A DNA stretch of 64,000 nt. Source: Nocardia jejuensis NBRC 103114 (GTDB lineage: Bacteria > Actinomycetota > Actinomycetes > Mycobacteriales > Mycobacteriaceae). Positions within the stretch are counted from its first letter, which is position 1. Every line of letters starts with the position of its first letter. The notes under the pieces were generated by a model, which was not told where the DNA came from, made no database searches, and was given only the letters and a program-made list of their open reading frames with translations. Below are positions 1 through 9,440 of this stretch, one piece after another. Position numbers and translations under genes: made by a program. Location: positions 248,001 to 312,000 of the forward strand of contig NZ_BDBU01000019.1 in NCBI RefSeq assembly GCF_001613145.1, read 5' to 3'.

Positions 1-219
1 GGGCCTATCAGCCGAGTACGGTATTCCAAGGAATGACGAATTGTCAGCGGTGAGATTGCTGGACTGTCATGGTGGGTACTGCTCTTCACATCGTGTCCTT
101 GTTCGTTCTCGCCCATGGTGTCCACCCCGCTGGCCGGAAACGGGCGGGATCGTCCGAGCGGGTTCTTCAACTATCGAAATGCCTTCCAGGTCTGGGTGAA
201 CCGACGGAAGGGCCGACAT

Positions 220-1296
220 TCAGGTGCCGGCCTCGAGTGCGCGGGCGATCAGGGGCCACGCACGAGCCGACTCCTCGGCCCAATAGGGCCAGGAGTGGGT
301 GCCGGTCAGGCGCAGGTTCACCAGCGCGGGAATGTCCAATTGTGCGAGCCGCTCGGCGAGGGCGACGGTGCAGACGAAGGCCCCCGCCTCGAGAGGACCG
401 CCGATGGCGATGGCCTCGGGTAGGTCGGCACGCCCAGTCACGTCATGCGCGCCGGGGACACCGCTGCCCGAAGACAGGTAGATCGCGATGCCACGCAGAT
501 TCTCGGCATGAGTCAGGACATCGTGAGCGAGCCAGTCCGGATCATCCGGCAGGCCGAACATGTTGTCGGGATTGCCGCCGTACGTTGTGACGATTGCACG
601 AGCCTGAGCCTGCCCGAAACCGGGAGCGGTACTGTAGCAGCCGCTGTGCGCGGCCACCGCCCGATACAGGCCACGATTGCGAGCAGCGAGCACCATTGCC
701 GCTCCCGCACCCATCGAGACCCCTTGGACCGCGTTGCGCCCATTGCCTTCGAAATGCACGTCGATCAATGGTGGCAGTTCTCGAACGAGGAAGGTTTCCC
801 ACTTGTTGATGCCCAGCACGGAGTCGCGAGACTGCCAGTCAGTGTAGAGATTGGCCGGTCCTCCAGTGGTCATCACGACGTTGACATACTTGTCAGCGAA
901 GAACTCCACTCCATGCCCCTGCATGGTCCAAGTACTCGCGTCCTCCGGCGCACCACGCCCATCGAGCAGATACACCGTCGGCCGTGGCCGATCACGATTC
1001 ACCGGCAGCAATACCTGCACCTGCATCACCCGATGCATAGCCGGCGATTGCACGAACACCCGTAACCACCTATCGGTGATCGGCTCGATGCGATCGATCA
1101 CAGGAAAGGCGGAAAGACCTGTGCTGCTCTCGGTCGGTGCCTGATAGCCGCCCGATGAACCCGTATCTGGACCAGAGTTCGGCAGAGCCGACGCAGTCCC
1201 TCCAGCCACCAGCGTCAACACAGTGGCCGCCGAAACAATAACGCCAGCAAACCGCCCCGCGCGCTCATGCATCACCTCGAACCACCGCCACGCCAT
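220..1296 (-). CDS. Secreted mycolyltransferase / antigen-85-type esterase
   Basis: Alpha/beta-hydrolase of the antigen 85 / FbpA family, which transfers mycolic acids to trehalose or arabinogalactan in the envelope of mycolata. Seen: an N-terminal signal peptide (MAWRWFEVMHERAGRF, then a hydrophobic stretch ending ASA-LP), a nucleophile elbow GVSMGA, and a C-terminal catalytic-His segment GTHSWPYW; these are the family landmarks. The frame is open upstream to 1566, but the ATG at 1296 has a TGAGG ribosome site 8 nt away and puts the signal peptide at the extreme N-terminus; ATG 1317 is the alternative. About 358 aa, normal for the family. Specific substrate unknown. Confidence 0.85.
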   Translation of the reverse strand: MAWRWFEVMHERAGRFAGVIVSAATVLTLVAGGTASALPNSGPDTGSSGGYQAPTESSTGLSAFPVIDRIEPITDRWLRVFVQSPAMHRVMQVQVLLPVNRDRPRPTVYLLDGRGAPEDASTWTMQGHGVEFFADKYVNVVMTTGGPANLYTDWQSRDSVLGINKWETFLVRELPPLIDVHFEGNGRNAVQGVSMGAGAAMVLAARNRGLYRAVAAHSGCYSTAPGFGQAQARAIVTTYGGNPDNMFGLPDDPDWLAHDVLTHAENLRGIAIYLSSGSGVPGAHDVTGRADLPEAIAIGGPLEAGAFVCTVALAERLAQLDIPALVNLRLTGTHSWPYWAEESARAWPLIARALEAGT

Positions 1297-1737
1297 TTTC
1301 CCGACCTCAGCGATCATGTTCCCAGCGGACTCGGACGGTCCATTCCTCGGTTCGCCTTCAACGCTCCGACAAACGGGTGCTTCACGATCACAAGCCATGT
1401 CCGCGAGTACACAACATGGACCACTGGATCGTCGCCCATGGGAAGGCAAGGCGGCTCCCTCGGACAATACGTTGGGTCGCGTGCTGGTGCACGGACCTGT
1501 GCACCAGCGACTCTCGCGCACCAGTGTCGCTCCTGATCCGATGCCAAGCCTGTCGGTGATGGACACCGATGTCCGAGCCAGTTCTCTGTGTCCGTCGGCC
1601 TTCGGGCATCATGCGAAGGATATCGCCGACTACTGGACAGTTGTCTGGGTGAGACCGTCAGTCCGCAACGGACAACACCGAAGTCCTGCTACACGATCAG
1701 CGCCTGCTTGCAACTCAACATTTTGACTTCACCGACA
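1297..1737. other. Intergenic stretch, no gene seen
   Basis: Open frames here are antisense or low-quality; I see no convincing gene. It would hold the promoter of the esterase. Confidence 0.4.
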
Positions 1738-2000
1738 ATGAGTGGCTGGGGCATTCCCGATATCCTTGATCAGAGCGGCCGACGCGTCATCATCACCGGC
1801 GCCAACAGTGGACCGGGTGCCGCCGCGGCCCGCGCGCTGACCGGGGCGGGTGCCGAGTGATCCTGGCCTCCCACGACGTGCACAAGGCTCGCGAACTGTA
1901 CGAGCTGTCGGAGACAGTTGACTGGTACCACCTACCCACTCGAGCAGCGACGGGGCTGCTGCACGACCGCCTATTCATGAATCTCGACGTCACGCCGGTC
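1738..2000 (+). pseudogene. Short-chain dehydrogenase remnant (5' end only)
   Basis: The translation from ATG 1738 gives the start of an SDR: WGIPDILDQSGRRVIITGANSG, whose TGANSG is the Rossmann glycine motif, then a TGA at 1858. In the neighbouring frame the text continues VILASHDVHKAREL, which matches the usual second strand (VxLACRDxxKA). Restoring one base at about 1857 rejoins them. No SDR catalytic YxxxK follows, so the gene is both frameshifted and truncated. Confidence 0.7.
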
Positions 2001-2341
2001 CGCGTGTCCGATCCTCGGGTGTGTCAGAACGGTGGCGTGTGAAGGTCTTTCGCGCGATCGTGAGGTTCTGAACAACGGTGGCGAACCGGTTCAGGTCGGC
2101 AAGCACGTAGCCGTCCGCACCGAGGAAGGCATGCAGAGACCGCGCGGCAACCAGGTGGCTGTTGACTGGTCAGTGGGCATGATGGCCTTCCGAGCCGGAA
2201 ACGTTGGTGGGCAACTCACCAGGTACATCGCGTCCGCAACCGATGACATCACCCACGCCGTCCTTCCCACCACGTAGAACGGGCACCTGTGTAGCGGTCC
2301 TAGGCTCAGAACAACACAACAAAGACCAATGAGGAGACTGC
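2001..2341. other. Intergenic, no gene seen
   Basis: No convincing coding sequence. The last bases hold a GAGGAG ribosome site for the next gene. Confidence 0.4.
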
Positions 2342-3454
2342 GTGTCCAAGGATGTTCCAGCGTGGCAATCGATCGTCAACTCTCCATCGGAAGCACTCCT
2401 CAATGCTGCGGACCGGCTCACGGAAAGCGGGGTCGTCGGAGTCTCGGCGGCATACTCCACCACATTCGGCACCGTCACCGGCGACTTCATCCTCACCACG
2501 ACCGGCTACACGACCGGCACGATCAAAGACAACTATGGCCGCGACCAAGCGGAATTTCTTGCGTCGCCGACCATCAGCGCTGTGCGTGGCGATGTCGACT
2601 GGTGGGCGCGACGAGCGCCCGGCCAGATCAGTCAGCTCGCGGACCGCTGGATTCGCCTCGACCGGGACATCGACTGGACTAACCCAGACCAAGGGGGACC
2701 GTTCGCGGTCGACATCGTCGGCACACTCAGTCCCCATGGCCTCGCCGACGCCATACGGGCTGTCGCACCCCGGGCCTTAGTCGATATGTCAGAGGTATCC
2801 GACGACGACATCTTCGCCCCGATAGCTGTGACAGCAGGCAAATGGATCGTCTGGCTGCATGGGAGTGCACCGCACGACGTATCGTCCATCTGGATGCCAC
2901 TCGCAGACGGTATCGTCGACCGTTCCGCAGTCCAAGACCTCGCCGTCGACCCGCAATCCGACGATGACGACGTACCCCTGTGGGACGAAGCAGGTAGGCC
3001 AGTAGGAATCCACATCTCGATCACCGAACGGTCCGGCCACGCTGGGGCGCTTCAGATCCGAGCCGAACGCGTGCTCACGGACGCCCTCCGACTCATTACC
3101 GCGACCGCTGCCCAAGTTGGTCTCACCGAACACGCGAGCCGCGTCGGCAACCTCCTCCTGGAAACCGCGCCCGCACTCGATGACCCCGACAATCCAGGGC
3201 AGGCACTCAATCACGTTCTCGCCGGCCTCACGGATCTGGAACCGGTAATCGTGACGAAGCCTCCGGATGTCATTGTCGAAGTTGATGTTTCACCGGTTCT
3301 CACCCCCGCCATTTTCCTGATCAATGTACTCACAGCCCGCGTCGCTCACCTCGAAAACACGTCCCGAGACGCGGTCATCTCCACCCTCCGCGATCAACTC
3401 GACGCCACCGCCCGACACGCACCCCCACCCAGCGAATCCCCCGCCGCGAGGTAG
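2342..3454 (+). CDS. Hypothetical protein, 370 aa
   Basis: Not recognised. A long high-GC frame starting GTG with a GAGGAG site about 6 nt upstream. The N-terminal third (SGVVGVSAAYSTTFGTVTGD, then a Gly/Thr-rich stretch) is low in charge; the middle has an acidic patch (PQSDDDDVPLW) and the C-terminus is helical and ends in a Pro/Ser tail. No signal peptide or clear membrane segment. It stands alone between the SDR remnant and the AlkB-like gene, so context gives no function. Confidence 0.65.
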   Translation: MSKDVPAWQSIVNSPSEALLNAADRLTESGVVGVSAAYSTTFGTVTGDFILTTTGYTTGTIKDNYGRDQAEFLASPTISAVRGDVDWWARRAPGQISQLADRWIRLDRDIDWTNPDQGGPFAVDIVGTLSPHGLADAIRAVAPRALVDMSEVSDDDIFAPIAVTAGKWIVWLHGSAPHDVSSIWMPLADGIVDRSAVQDLAVDPQSDDDDVPLWDEAGRPVGIHISITERSGHAGALQIRAERVLTDALRLITATAAQVGLTEHASRVGNLLLETAPALDDPDNPGQALNHVLAGLTDLEPVIVTKPPDVIVEVDVSPVLTPAIFLINVLTARVAHLENTSRDAVISTLRDQLDATARHAPPPSESPAAR

Positions 3455-3728
3455 GGGTTCCGGTAGCAACCGCTCGAAGAACAACGAATATAGCGAGGGC
3501 GCAGTTCAGCGTCGACCGTCGGCTCCCGGCGCCAACAGCGCGGTGAGATCGCCCATCGCCTACGTCATGGTTCGACGTAGGCGCGCAGGTTTACGACTCG
3601 GCGGATCCAGGACCGGGCCATCGATTCCAGCACACTGACCCCGCGCTCCCTGAGACGCACCCTGCCGCAATTGCGCGAGTGCAGGTTTCGTAGAGCATCC
3701 GCCACAGCGTCCTTTCCCGCCGCGACTA

Positions 3729-4319
3729 TCAACTCTGGGAGGATGGGCCGATCTTGGTGAGCACCGTACGAAACGTCACCGACACCCGGCGCCCGCGTGG
3801 CACCCGCCCCGCTGAGGAGGGATCGCTTTTGCGCGCGGGAATGGTATGGCGCCACTGATATCGCGCGGCGCGGGTCATTTCACACAGACTGCCTTTTCCT
3901 AGCCTGACCGGGACGCGGACCCCGCTGTCGGGGTCCAGGAAGTCCATCGTGCATGCCGAGCCGAGACTCAGCGTCGCTACGATCGGCCCGAAACAGGGCA
4001 CGCAGTCAACATGTGGGCTGATGCCCTGACCGGGTAGGTATTCGTTGACGATGACCTGATCTGGTGGGACATCCCACCCCAGGCGGTCAACCAGCATCCG
4101 GGACCACCCGGGAAGTGGTGGTGCCGGGTCATGTGCGCCCACCGAGCGACGACCGTAATCGTACCGATGACCGAAATGCTGGACCCGGCGGCGTAATTCA
4201 CTCGACCACGGTGTCACATCGATCGCGGCCAGCAGCTGTACTTGATCGGAGGCGTCGAGCCAATCCGCCGCGTACCGGAGACCCGCCACGGCAACGACCT
4301 CGTCGAATTCCACTGTCAC
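3729..4319 (-). CDS. AlkB-like 2-oxoglutarate/Fe(II) dioxygenase
   Basis: Oxidative dealkylation enzyme of the AlkB superfamily, acting on nucleic acids or small substrates with Fe(II) and 2-oxoglutarate. Seen: VNEYLPGQGISPHVDC carries the iron-binding H103 and D105; H158 in YQWRHTIP is the third ligand; RRVSVTFR near the end supplies the 2-oxoglutarate Arg. The order and about 196-aa length fit the small AlkB-like family. The frame is open back to a GTG at 4460, but the extra 47 residues are Cys-rich and not family-like, so I chose the GTG at 4319. Could be a repair enzyme or a defence/biosynthetic oxygenase; it has no operon partner. Confidence 0.8.
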   Translation of the reverse strand: MTVEFDEVVAVAGLRYAADWLDASDQVQLLAAIDVTPWSSELRRRVQHFGHRYDYGRRSVGAHDPAPPLPGWSRMLVDRLGWDVPPDQVIVNEYLPGQGISPHVDCVPCFGPIVATLSLGSACTMDFLDPDSGVRVPVRLGKGSLCEMTRAARYQWRHTIPARKSDPSSAGRVPRGRRVSVTFRTVLTKIGPSSQS

Positions 4320-4959
4320 GCAGTCACTGTCCCACCGCAAACTGCATACACCGGTGCCGCCTGTCCCCAACAGTGAAAACGGACCCGAAAGCACGCAACG
4401 ATCGCAGACACCGTGTGAACAGCGATGTTCGCTACAAAATCTTCCGCCGAAATCGAGCACCGTTTAGCAGACGTCGTGAGACCAGAGCAGACAGGAACTG
4501 ACACGCCGCCAGTCACGCCGTCGGTGGTCTCCACCGAGTACGGCGCGACGCGGCCAGGCTCAGCGTGTGGCATCGGAACAGCTCCTCGCAGCTGATCGCA
4601 GGGAGGTCCCGTAGACGATCGAGTCCTTCGTCTGCGCACACTCGGGTCGCCACGAACTCTCACCCCCAAGTGCGCCGATCACGATCATCGGCAGAGCCAA
4701 GCACCATCGTGTACAACACCGTGAGCGCCGGCCACACCGTCACAGTGCAAGCCCCAGTGAACCCGAGTCACGCCGGAGAGAACCGTTACCGCGACTTCGG
4801 CCACATTCAAGCTGCCCGTTCAATACGCACAAAATCACTCGGACGGCAACAGCGCCATCATTTGCTGCGTGAGCGTTGGCTCTTAGGTGCCGGCCTTTCG
4901 AACCTCCGGCATCTACAGGTGCTCGCCTGAACTCGGTGGGGGCGCAGCGCACACTCGTG
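4320..4959. other. Intergenic, no gene seen
   Basis: No convincing gene on either strand. It holds the 3' end of the defence-like operon and the promoter of the AlkB-like gene. Confidence 0.4.
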
Positions 4960-5751
4960 TCACTGTTGAGAGGTTCCCGCAACTCGCGACGCCTGGTCCG
5001 CACCCGGATCCTCGCTGTCGCGCGCAGTCTCGAACAGGGGCCTCAAACGCTCGCCCAATCCAGGCTCCCCCACGACATTGAACAACACTGTGACCATGTT
5101 CTCCCACGTCTGCAACTTCGTGGGGTCACCGTGCACCCTATCGACCAGGGACGAAATCACCTCCGCGAAAGCCACTTTCAGGTCCTGGCTACGGTCAGCA
5201 CTGTCGATCACAGGGCCGATGTGCTCATCGAACACAGACCACTCCAATCGCGACCCCTCGAGATGGTCCACTTGACTGGCCAACCACCACAACTTCGCTC
5301 GCCTGCGGTCACCCAGGATGTCCTCGCCGAGATACCGCAATCGCTCCTTGCGTACCACCGCCTCCACGTGAGCAGCACGACGAGCCAACGCGCACTCGTG
5401 TGCTCGCCGCGCGCTCTCCGGCCCCAGCGACACCTGCAACTCCGCCCGAACCTCGATACCCTCGTTCCCGGCCACACCGACCCACTGACCCAACGCGATC
5501 GCCAGACGCTGCCCGGTCTCGAACAACGACTCGGGCGCCGCCGCGCACGTCACCTCGCTCGCCACCTCACACACAGCAAGCAGCGCGATCGCACGCGCAA
5601 TCCGCACAGGGACCTTCGATGCCTGAGCTGATGATCGCCGGAACCACACTCGTCCTCGCACTGACATGAACACATCAGGGGTATCTGTAGGAAGGTCCGC
5701 CACAAACCGTGCTCTGCGCACCAGGCGCCACCCCCGAACCCGCGCCGGCAC
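4960..5751 (-). CDS. Unknown protein, third gene of nuclease/NTPase operon
   Basis: About 263 aa, not recognised. The start is inferred from translational coupling: the stop TAG of the upstream NTPase overlaps this GTG as TAGTG at 5751. The frame is open further upstream, but that part only shadows the NTPase gene. Residues about 45-90 contain a hydrophobic Ala/Val-rich helix (ARAIALLAVCEVASEV) that may be membrane-associated or buried. A basic helical segment (ARRAAHVEAVVRKERLRYLG) follows. The tail is helical and acidic. The strict coupling says it works with the NTPase, perhaps as a sensor or partner. Confidence 0.7.
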   Translation of the reverse strand: MPARVRGWRLVRRARFVADLPTDTPDVFMSVRGRVWFRRSSAQASKVPVRIARAIALLAVCEVASEVTCAAAPESLFETGQRLAIALGQWVGVAGNEGIEVRAELQVSLGPESARRAHECALARRAAHVEAVVRKERLRYLGEDILGDRRRAKLWWLASQVDHLEGSRLEWSVFDEHIGPVIDSADRSQDLKVAFAEVISSLVDRVHGDPTKLQTWENMVTVLFNVVGEPGLGERLRPLFETARDSEDPGADQASRVAGTSQQ

Positions 5752-7616
5752 TAGCCCTGGTTCCACAGCGGCTCGGTAGCTTTGGCCAGTACCTGCGCCC
5801 AGAAATTCTTGTCGTCGAACTGACCGGGGGCAAAGAACCGCTGAAGGATATTGTCCTTCAACCGCGGCGCCAGAACGACCCCGAACGTGTCCACCGTGGC
5901 ATCCCAATCCAGAACGCCGTCCTCGGCGAATCCCGCCCACTGCTCCAACACAACATTCACTACCGACTCGCACCCCCGATGCCTCAGCGCGGTCCCGAAG
6001 TAGCGAACAAGCACATCGGTGCCAGTCAGCATCGGCGAGTGCACCGATGATCGATCAGAGAGCAACCGCGCACCTTCCGCATCAGAAGCGAGCGCCAAAA
6101 AAGCATGCACGCCGGAGATCTCAGCGGTGGACTCGCCCATCCACGCGCAGATTGCCTGCAGGGTCTTGCTCGGCTCGGCTACGGCAAGCCTGTTCACCGC
6201 ACCGGCCAGAACCACACTTCCCGGTGCCGAACGCTGCGCCGTATGCCGAAGACGCACCAGCGCCGGCTCGGGCATGACCTCACCGAACCTACCCCCACAG
6301 ATCTCGGTCACCAGATCGATATCCGAGCTGGATGTTGAACGCGCCCACGTGTTCAGACACGCGCGCATATGCGGACCGAACCGCGGATCCAACGCGCCGC
6401 GAGTGAACACCTCCACAGCCAAGGAACGCCGCTGACCGACCAAAGCATCACGCAACTTGCGCAACAGTGCGTCATCGCGGAAGCTCACGACAAGATCGAA
6501 GACCGCATCGGCAACCCTCTTGGCATCCTCGACCGGCAGCGACCCCGCCTGCCCCACGATCCAGTCACCCAACAGCCCGGTCTGACCGTTGTACTCCTCC
6601 CATAGATGACGTCGCACAGCCGCATCGAATTCGGGACGACCCGACTCGAACCCGATACCCCCCTCCTTGTTCGCAAGTTTCGCCTCCTGCAAGCGACGCG
6701 TGGTCGGCAGATCTGTCAAAACATCCAAGCTCGAACGCTTTTCACCCAGCTTCTTCCGCAGTGACTCGGCCATCCCCACGATCGAGGTTTGCCTACCACC
6801 CTCACAGAACGCACACGACCACCACAGGGCGCGCGCCCCCACACCGTCCGGGATCTCCGCATCGATCAATCCACGCCAGTCGGTGTACTCCGCGACAATA
6901 TCCGCGACCTTCCCATCTGGGCGGGCGCGAATGATCTCCACCAGTCGGCGAGCATCAGCGGCGGTGGGGTGGGACTCGAATACCGGCGAGAACTCTGGAT
7001 CAGCAACGATCGACGAGGCATCCACCACACCAGCGTCACTCAACTCCTTGATAACGAGCTGCTTCGCAGACGGCGACTCCACATCGATGATCACCGCCTC
7101 ATCCACGCCCGTGGTCCACGCCCCTGTCCACGCCGCACGGGTCGTGGTCACCACGAGAAAGATGTTGTTGTTCTCCGCGTACTGCTGAAGCTGGACCGCG
7201 AAATCCTCCGACGCCTGCTCGGTGGTCGGCTCGGACATATCCATCAGGTAGCCTTCGCCGCCGCGAACCGAGTTCGGCAACAACTGCTTGCGCGGGCGAG
7301 TCCACTCGGGAGTAAGCGCCCAGATCCGGCCGATACCACAAATCTGCTGCAACAACCACAATGCCGCGGTCTGCCGTCCCGTACCACGCTCACCTCGTAG
7401 CACCAGCAACCTGTTCAACTCCAAACGAGAACGGGCAGTGAACCATTCGCCCGTCCGAGGGATGAAGCGCTCGTGTGAACACGGGCCGAATTTCGTGGGA
7501 GCGATCGTGTCGGTCCGCACGAAACCGTCCACATAGTGCGCGGTGTTGAACACCTGGTCCCGATGCGCAACGTACAGGGGGCCGTGATTGTTGATACTGG
7601 TGCTTGCGTCGGTCAC
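5751..7616 (-). CDS. Large P-loop NTPase (STAND-like), candidate defence sensor
   Basis: About 621 aa. Seen: a Walker-A-like loop LRGERGTGRQTAA near residue 75 (GxxGxGR-T), an acidic hydrophobic strand IFLVVTTTRAAW consistent with a sensor region, and a long helical C-terminal half as in STAND/NACHT-like ATPases. The N-terminus, ahead of the ATPase, carries NNHGPLYVAHRDQVFN, closely similar to the C-terminal tail of the nuclease upstream (NGPTIVAEGDQVFHGN). Start: GTG 7616 has a GAGGAG site 5 nt away; the GTG at 7622 is too close to it. The gene lies about 57 bp after the nuclease and overlaps the next gene. I infer a regulator that recruits the nuclease; not matched to a named system. Confidence 0.75.
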   Translation of the reverse strand: MTDASTSINNHGPLYVAHRDQVFNTAHYVDGFVRTDTIAPTKFGPCSHERFIPRTGEWFTARSRLELNRLLVLRGERGTGRQTAALWLLQQICGIGRIWALTPEWTRPRKQLLPNSVRGGEGYLMDMSEPTTEQASEDFAVQLQQYAENNNIFLVVTTTRAAWTGAWTTGVDEAVIIDVESPSAKQLVIKELSDAGVVDASSIVADPEFSPVFESHPTAADARRLVEIIRARPDGKVADIVAEYTDWRGLIDAEIPDGVGARALWWSCAFCEGGRQTSIVGMAESLRKKLGEKRSSLDVLTDLPTTRRLQEAKLANKEGGIGFESGRPEFDAAVRRHLWEEYNGQTGLLGDWIVGQAGSLPVEDAKRVADAVFDLVVSFRDDALLRKLRDALVGQRRSLAVEVFTRGALDPRFGPHMRACLNTWARSTSSSDIDLVTEICGGRFGEVMPEPALVRLRHTAQRSAPGSVVLAGAVNRLAVAEPSKTLQAICAWMGESTAEISGVHAFLALASDAEGARLLSDRSSVHSPMLTGTDVLVRYFGTALRHRGCESVVNVVLEQWAGFAEDGVLDWDATVDTFGVVLAPRLKDNILQRFFAPGQFDDKNFWAQVLAKATEPLWNQG

Positions 7617-7673
7617 CGACACTCCTCGATCTGTTCACTCGAAAGGGAATACGACTGCTGAACACCCCGGCAG

Positions 7674-8588
7674 TCAGAAGTTGAACGTGTTTCCATGAAA
7701 TACCTGGTCGCCTTCAGCCACGATGGTCGGGCCGTTGCCGTAGCTGTTCACCACGATGCCTGCGCTGCGGCGCGCGAAATGTCCCGTTGCAGGCAACGAA
7801 AGATCGACACCGTGTCGACTGCGCATCGCTGCACGCAAGTGCGCCGCGTCGATATCTCCGCTACGGGTTCCGTACTCCTGCACCAGCTCACGCAGACTGC
7901 CGAGCAGGTTCGCCGGCACGATCTCAGATCCGGCCGTCACGCCGGTCAGGCCGTCGAGCTCACCGCGCCAGTCCCGATTGTCGTGGCCAACATCGACCTG
8001 CCACACATACAACGCCTTGAGTACTCGATGAGTCAGACCGTCGATGTCGGATGCGTTCTGCGGCGAGCAGACCCGACTGACAACATCGGCGATCTCGCCC
8101 AGACGATCGCGCAGAGACTTGTTGGTCACCTTCGGCCGAAACAGGTCGTCGAAGGAGGACGGAGACGCGTGTGCTCGCGCGATCGAGGTCAATTCGGCCA
8201 AACCCGCCAACCCGGGAGTCGACTCTGCAGCAACCAGTCCCAGCATTCGCGACCCGTCGGCAACCTGCACCGGGCACTGATCGACTACCGTGCACGCCGA
8301 CCGCATCACCTCCGCGAAGTACGCATCACCTGCTGTGACCTGAAGTTTCCGCTTCACCTGGAACTCGATGGCAACCGAGGAACCCCCCGATTCGGCGAAC
8401 GCAACCACATCATCCAACGGATATCCACTGTTGCGTTGCTGCAGCGCTATGCGGGAGATGGGCAGATCGATTCCGACCGGGACGTGCGCACCACGCAGCA
8501 ACTTACTGAACAACAGAGTCGCCACATGAAACTCGAATACGAAACCGGCGCCTCCCGAGGCCAAAGGAGAAACCAACTGCTTAGTCAT
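7674..8588 (-). CDS. PD-(D/E)xK-like nuclease (DUF4297-type), candidate defence effector
   Basis: 304 aa, first gene of the operon. Seen: the N-terminal ASGGAGFVFEFHVATLLFSKLL helix, then YPLDDVVAF (D59/D60) and VAIEFQVKRK (E75-x-Q77-x-K79), the usual spacing of a restriction-endonuclease-like active site with a QxK variant; similar N-terminal nuclease domains occur in DUF4297/Cap4-type antiviral effectors. The middle is helical. The last 22 residues end GDQVFHGNTFNF and repeat a motif at the N-terminus of the downstream NTPase, suggesting homotypic or amyloid-like docking. Start ATG has an AGGA site 5 nt away. Family assignment rests on motif reading only. Confidence 0.72.
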   Translation of the reverse strand: MTKQLVSPLASGGAGFVFEFHVATLLFSKLLRGAHVPVGIDLPISRIALQQRNSGYPLDDVVAFAESGGSSVAIEFQVKRKLQVTAGDAYFAEVMRSACTVVDQCPVQVADGSRMLGLVAAESTPGLAGLAELTSIARAHASPSSFDDLFRPKVTNKSLRDRLGEIADVVSRVCSPQNASDIDGLTHRVLKALYVWQVDVGHDNRDWRGELDGLTGVTAGSEIVPANLLGSLRELVQEYGTRSGDIDAAHLRAAMRSRHGVDLSLPATGHFARRSAGIVVNSYGNGPTIVAEGDQVFHGNTFNF

Positions 8589-9150
8589 ATTTTCCTATCC
8601 CGCAACAGCTTTCGTTTCACGAAGGCTAACCGAGCCGACCGACAAAGCTCAGACCCTCGCCAGCGCGGACACATCTGCAACCACTCGAACCACCCCGACC
8701 GACCACCCTGATCCGCCCGCAGCAGTTGACATCGACATGTTCGATGCTGCACAAACCACAATCACGGGCCCATGGACAAGCAGGCGATTCTCACGCTGAG
8801 CGCGCGACTGTCGGCCCCGACGGGGCATCGGAGTCAGCACGATCCTGGTCTCCCGATGCCCACGCCGCGACGACCGGGAAATCTCAAGCGCGACCCGGAC
8901 CACCAGCTGCCGTGGCGGTGTCGCAATAGGAACCGTTCGCCGCAGTGCTGCGTCCAAGAAAGGGCGAGCCGGCGAACGTCGTTCTGCTGTCGCTGCGTCC
9001 GGAAGGCGTGAGACCACCGCCGCGACGCACACCCTGCGCGACAGCGTGTGCGTCGCGGCCGGCCACGAGCTCGACAAGCACCCGTTCCGCACCACCCTGA
9101 CCGTGCTGCACCCGCACTACCAGCCGTACACGCACTGCGGTGAACTCACC
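8589..9150. other. Intergenic, degraded
   Basis: No intact gene. From about 9000 a frame on the plus strand reads as plausible protein (CVAAGHELDKHPF...) but has no matching start; it runs into the scar described next. Confidence 0.4.
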
Positions 9151-9440
9151 CCGTGGACCACACCCATTGTGCCGGCGCCGCGCTACAGGAGGGAATGCCC
9201 ATCGCCGGCACGGCCATCGACGACACACATTTTCCCCGTCGAGCACGAGCTCACCGACATCCTGCGCCGGGAACACGAATCCCTTCCCCCACAACGGATC
9301 TGAACCGATCCCACGCCCCCGTCGTGGCCACGCCTCTCCGCCGTCGCACGGCAAAGGGAGCCCGCGCCCATGATCACCATGCGTACTCTGGACCGGCGCC
9401 GATGTCCGAGCGCTGCGCGAACCACGCCGCACGACTTTTC
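9151..9440 (+). pseudogene. Chimeric scar: PfkB-like / class IV aminotransferase / HTH-SUMF1 fragments
   Basis: Three short pieces, each similar to a gene elsewhere in this window, lie end to end. First, DHTHCAGAALQEGMPI resembles the PfkB-like protein at 24.6 kb (HHTHCAGAAF...REGMSI) with an internal deletion. Second, IDDTHFPVEHELTDILRRE to PPQRI-stop resembles the C-terminus of the aminotransferase ending at 52681. Third, the spacer and ATGATCACCATG start match the gene starting at 52748, then the copy fades by about 9440. The junction between the second and third pieces has the same order as the intact locus, so this is a decayed relative, not chance. Confidence 0.75.
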
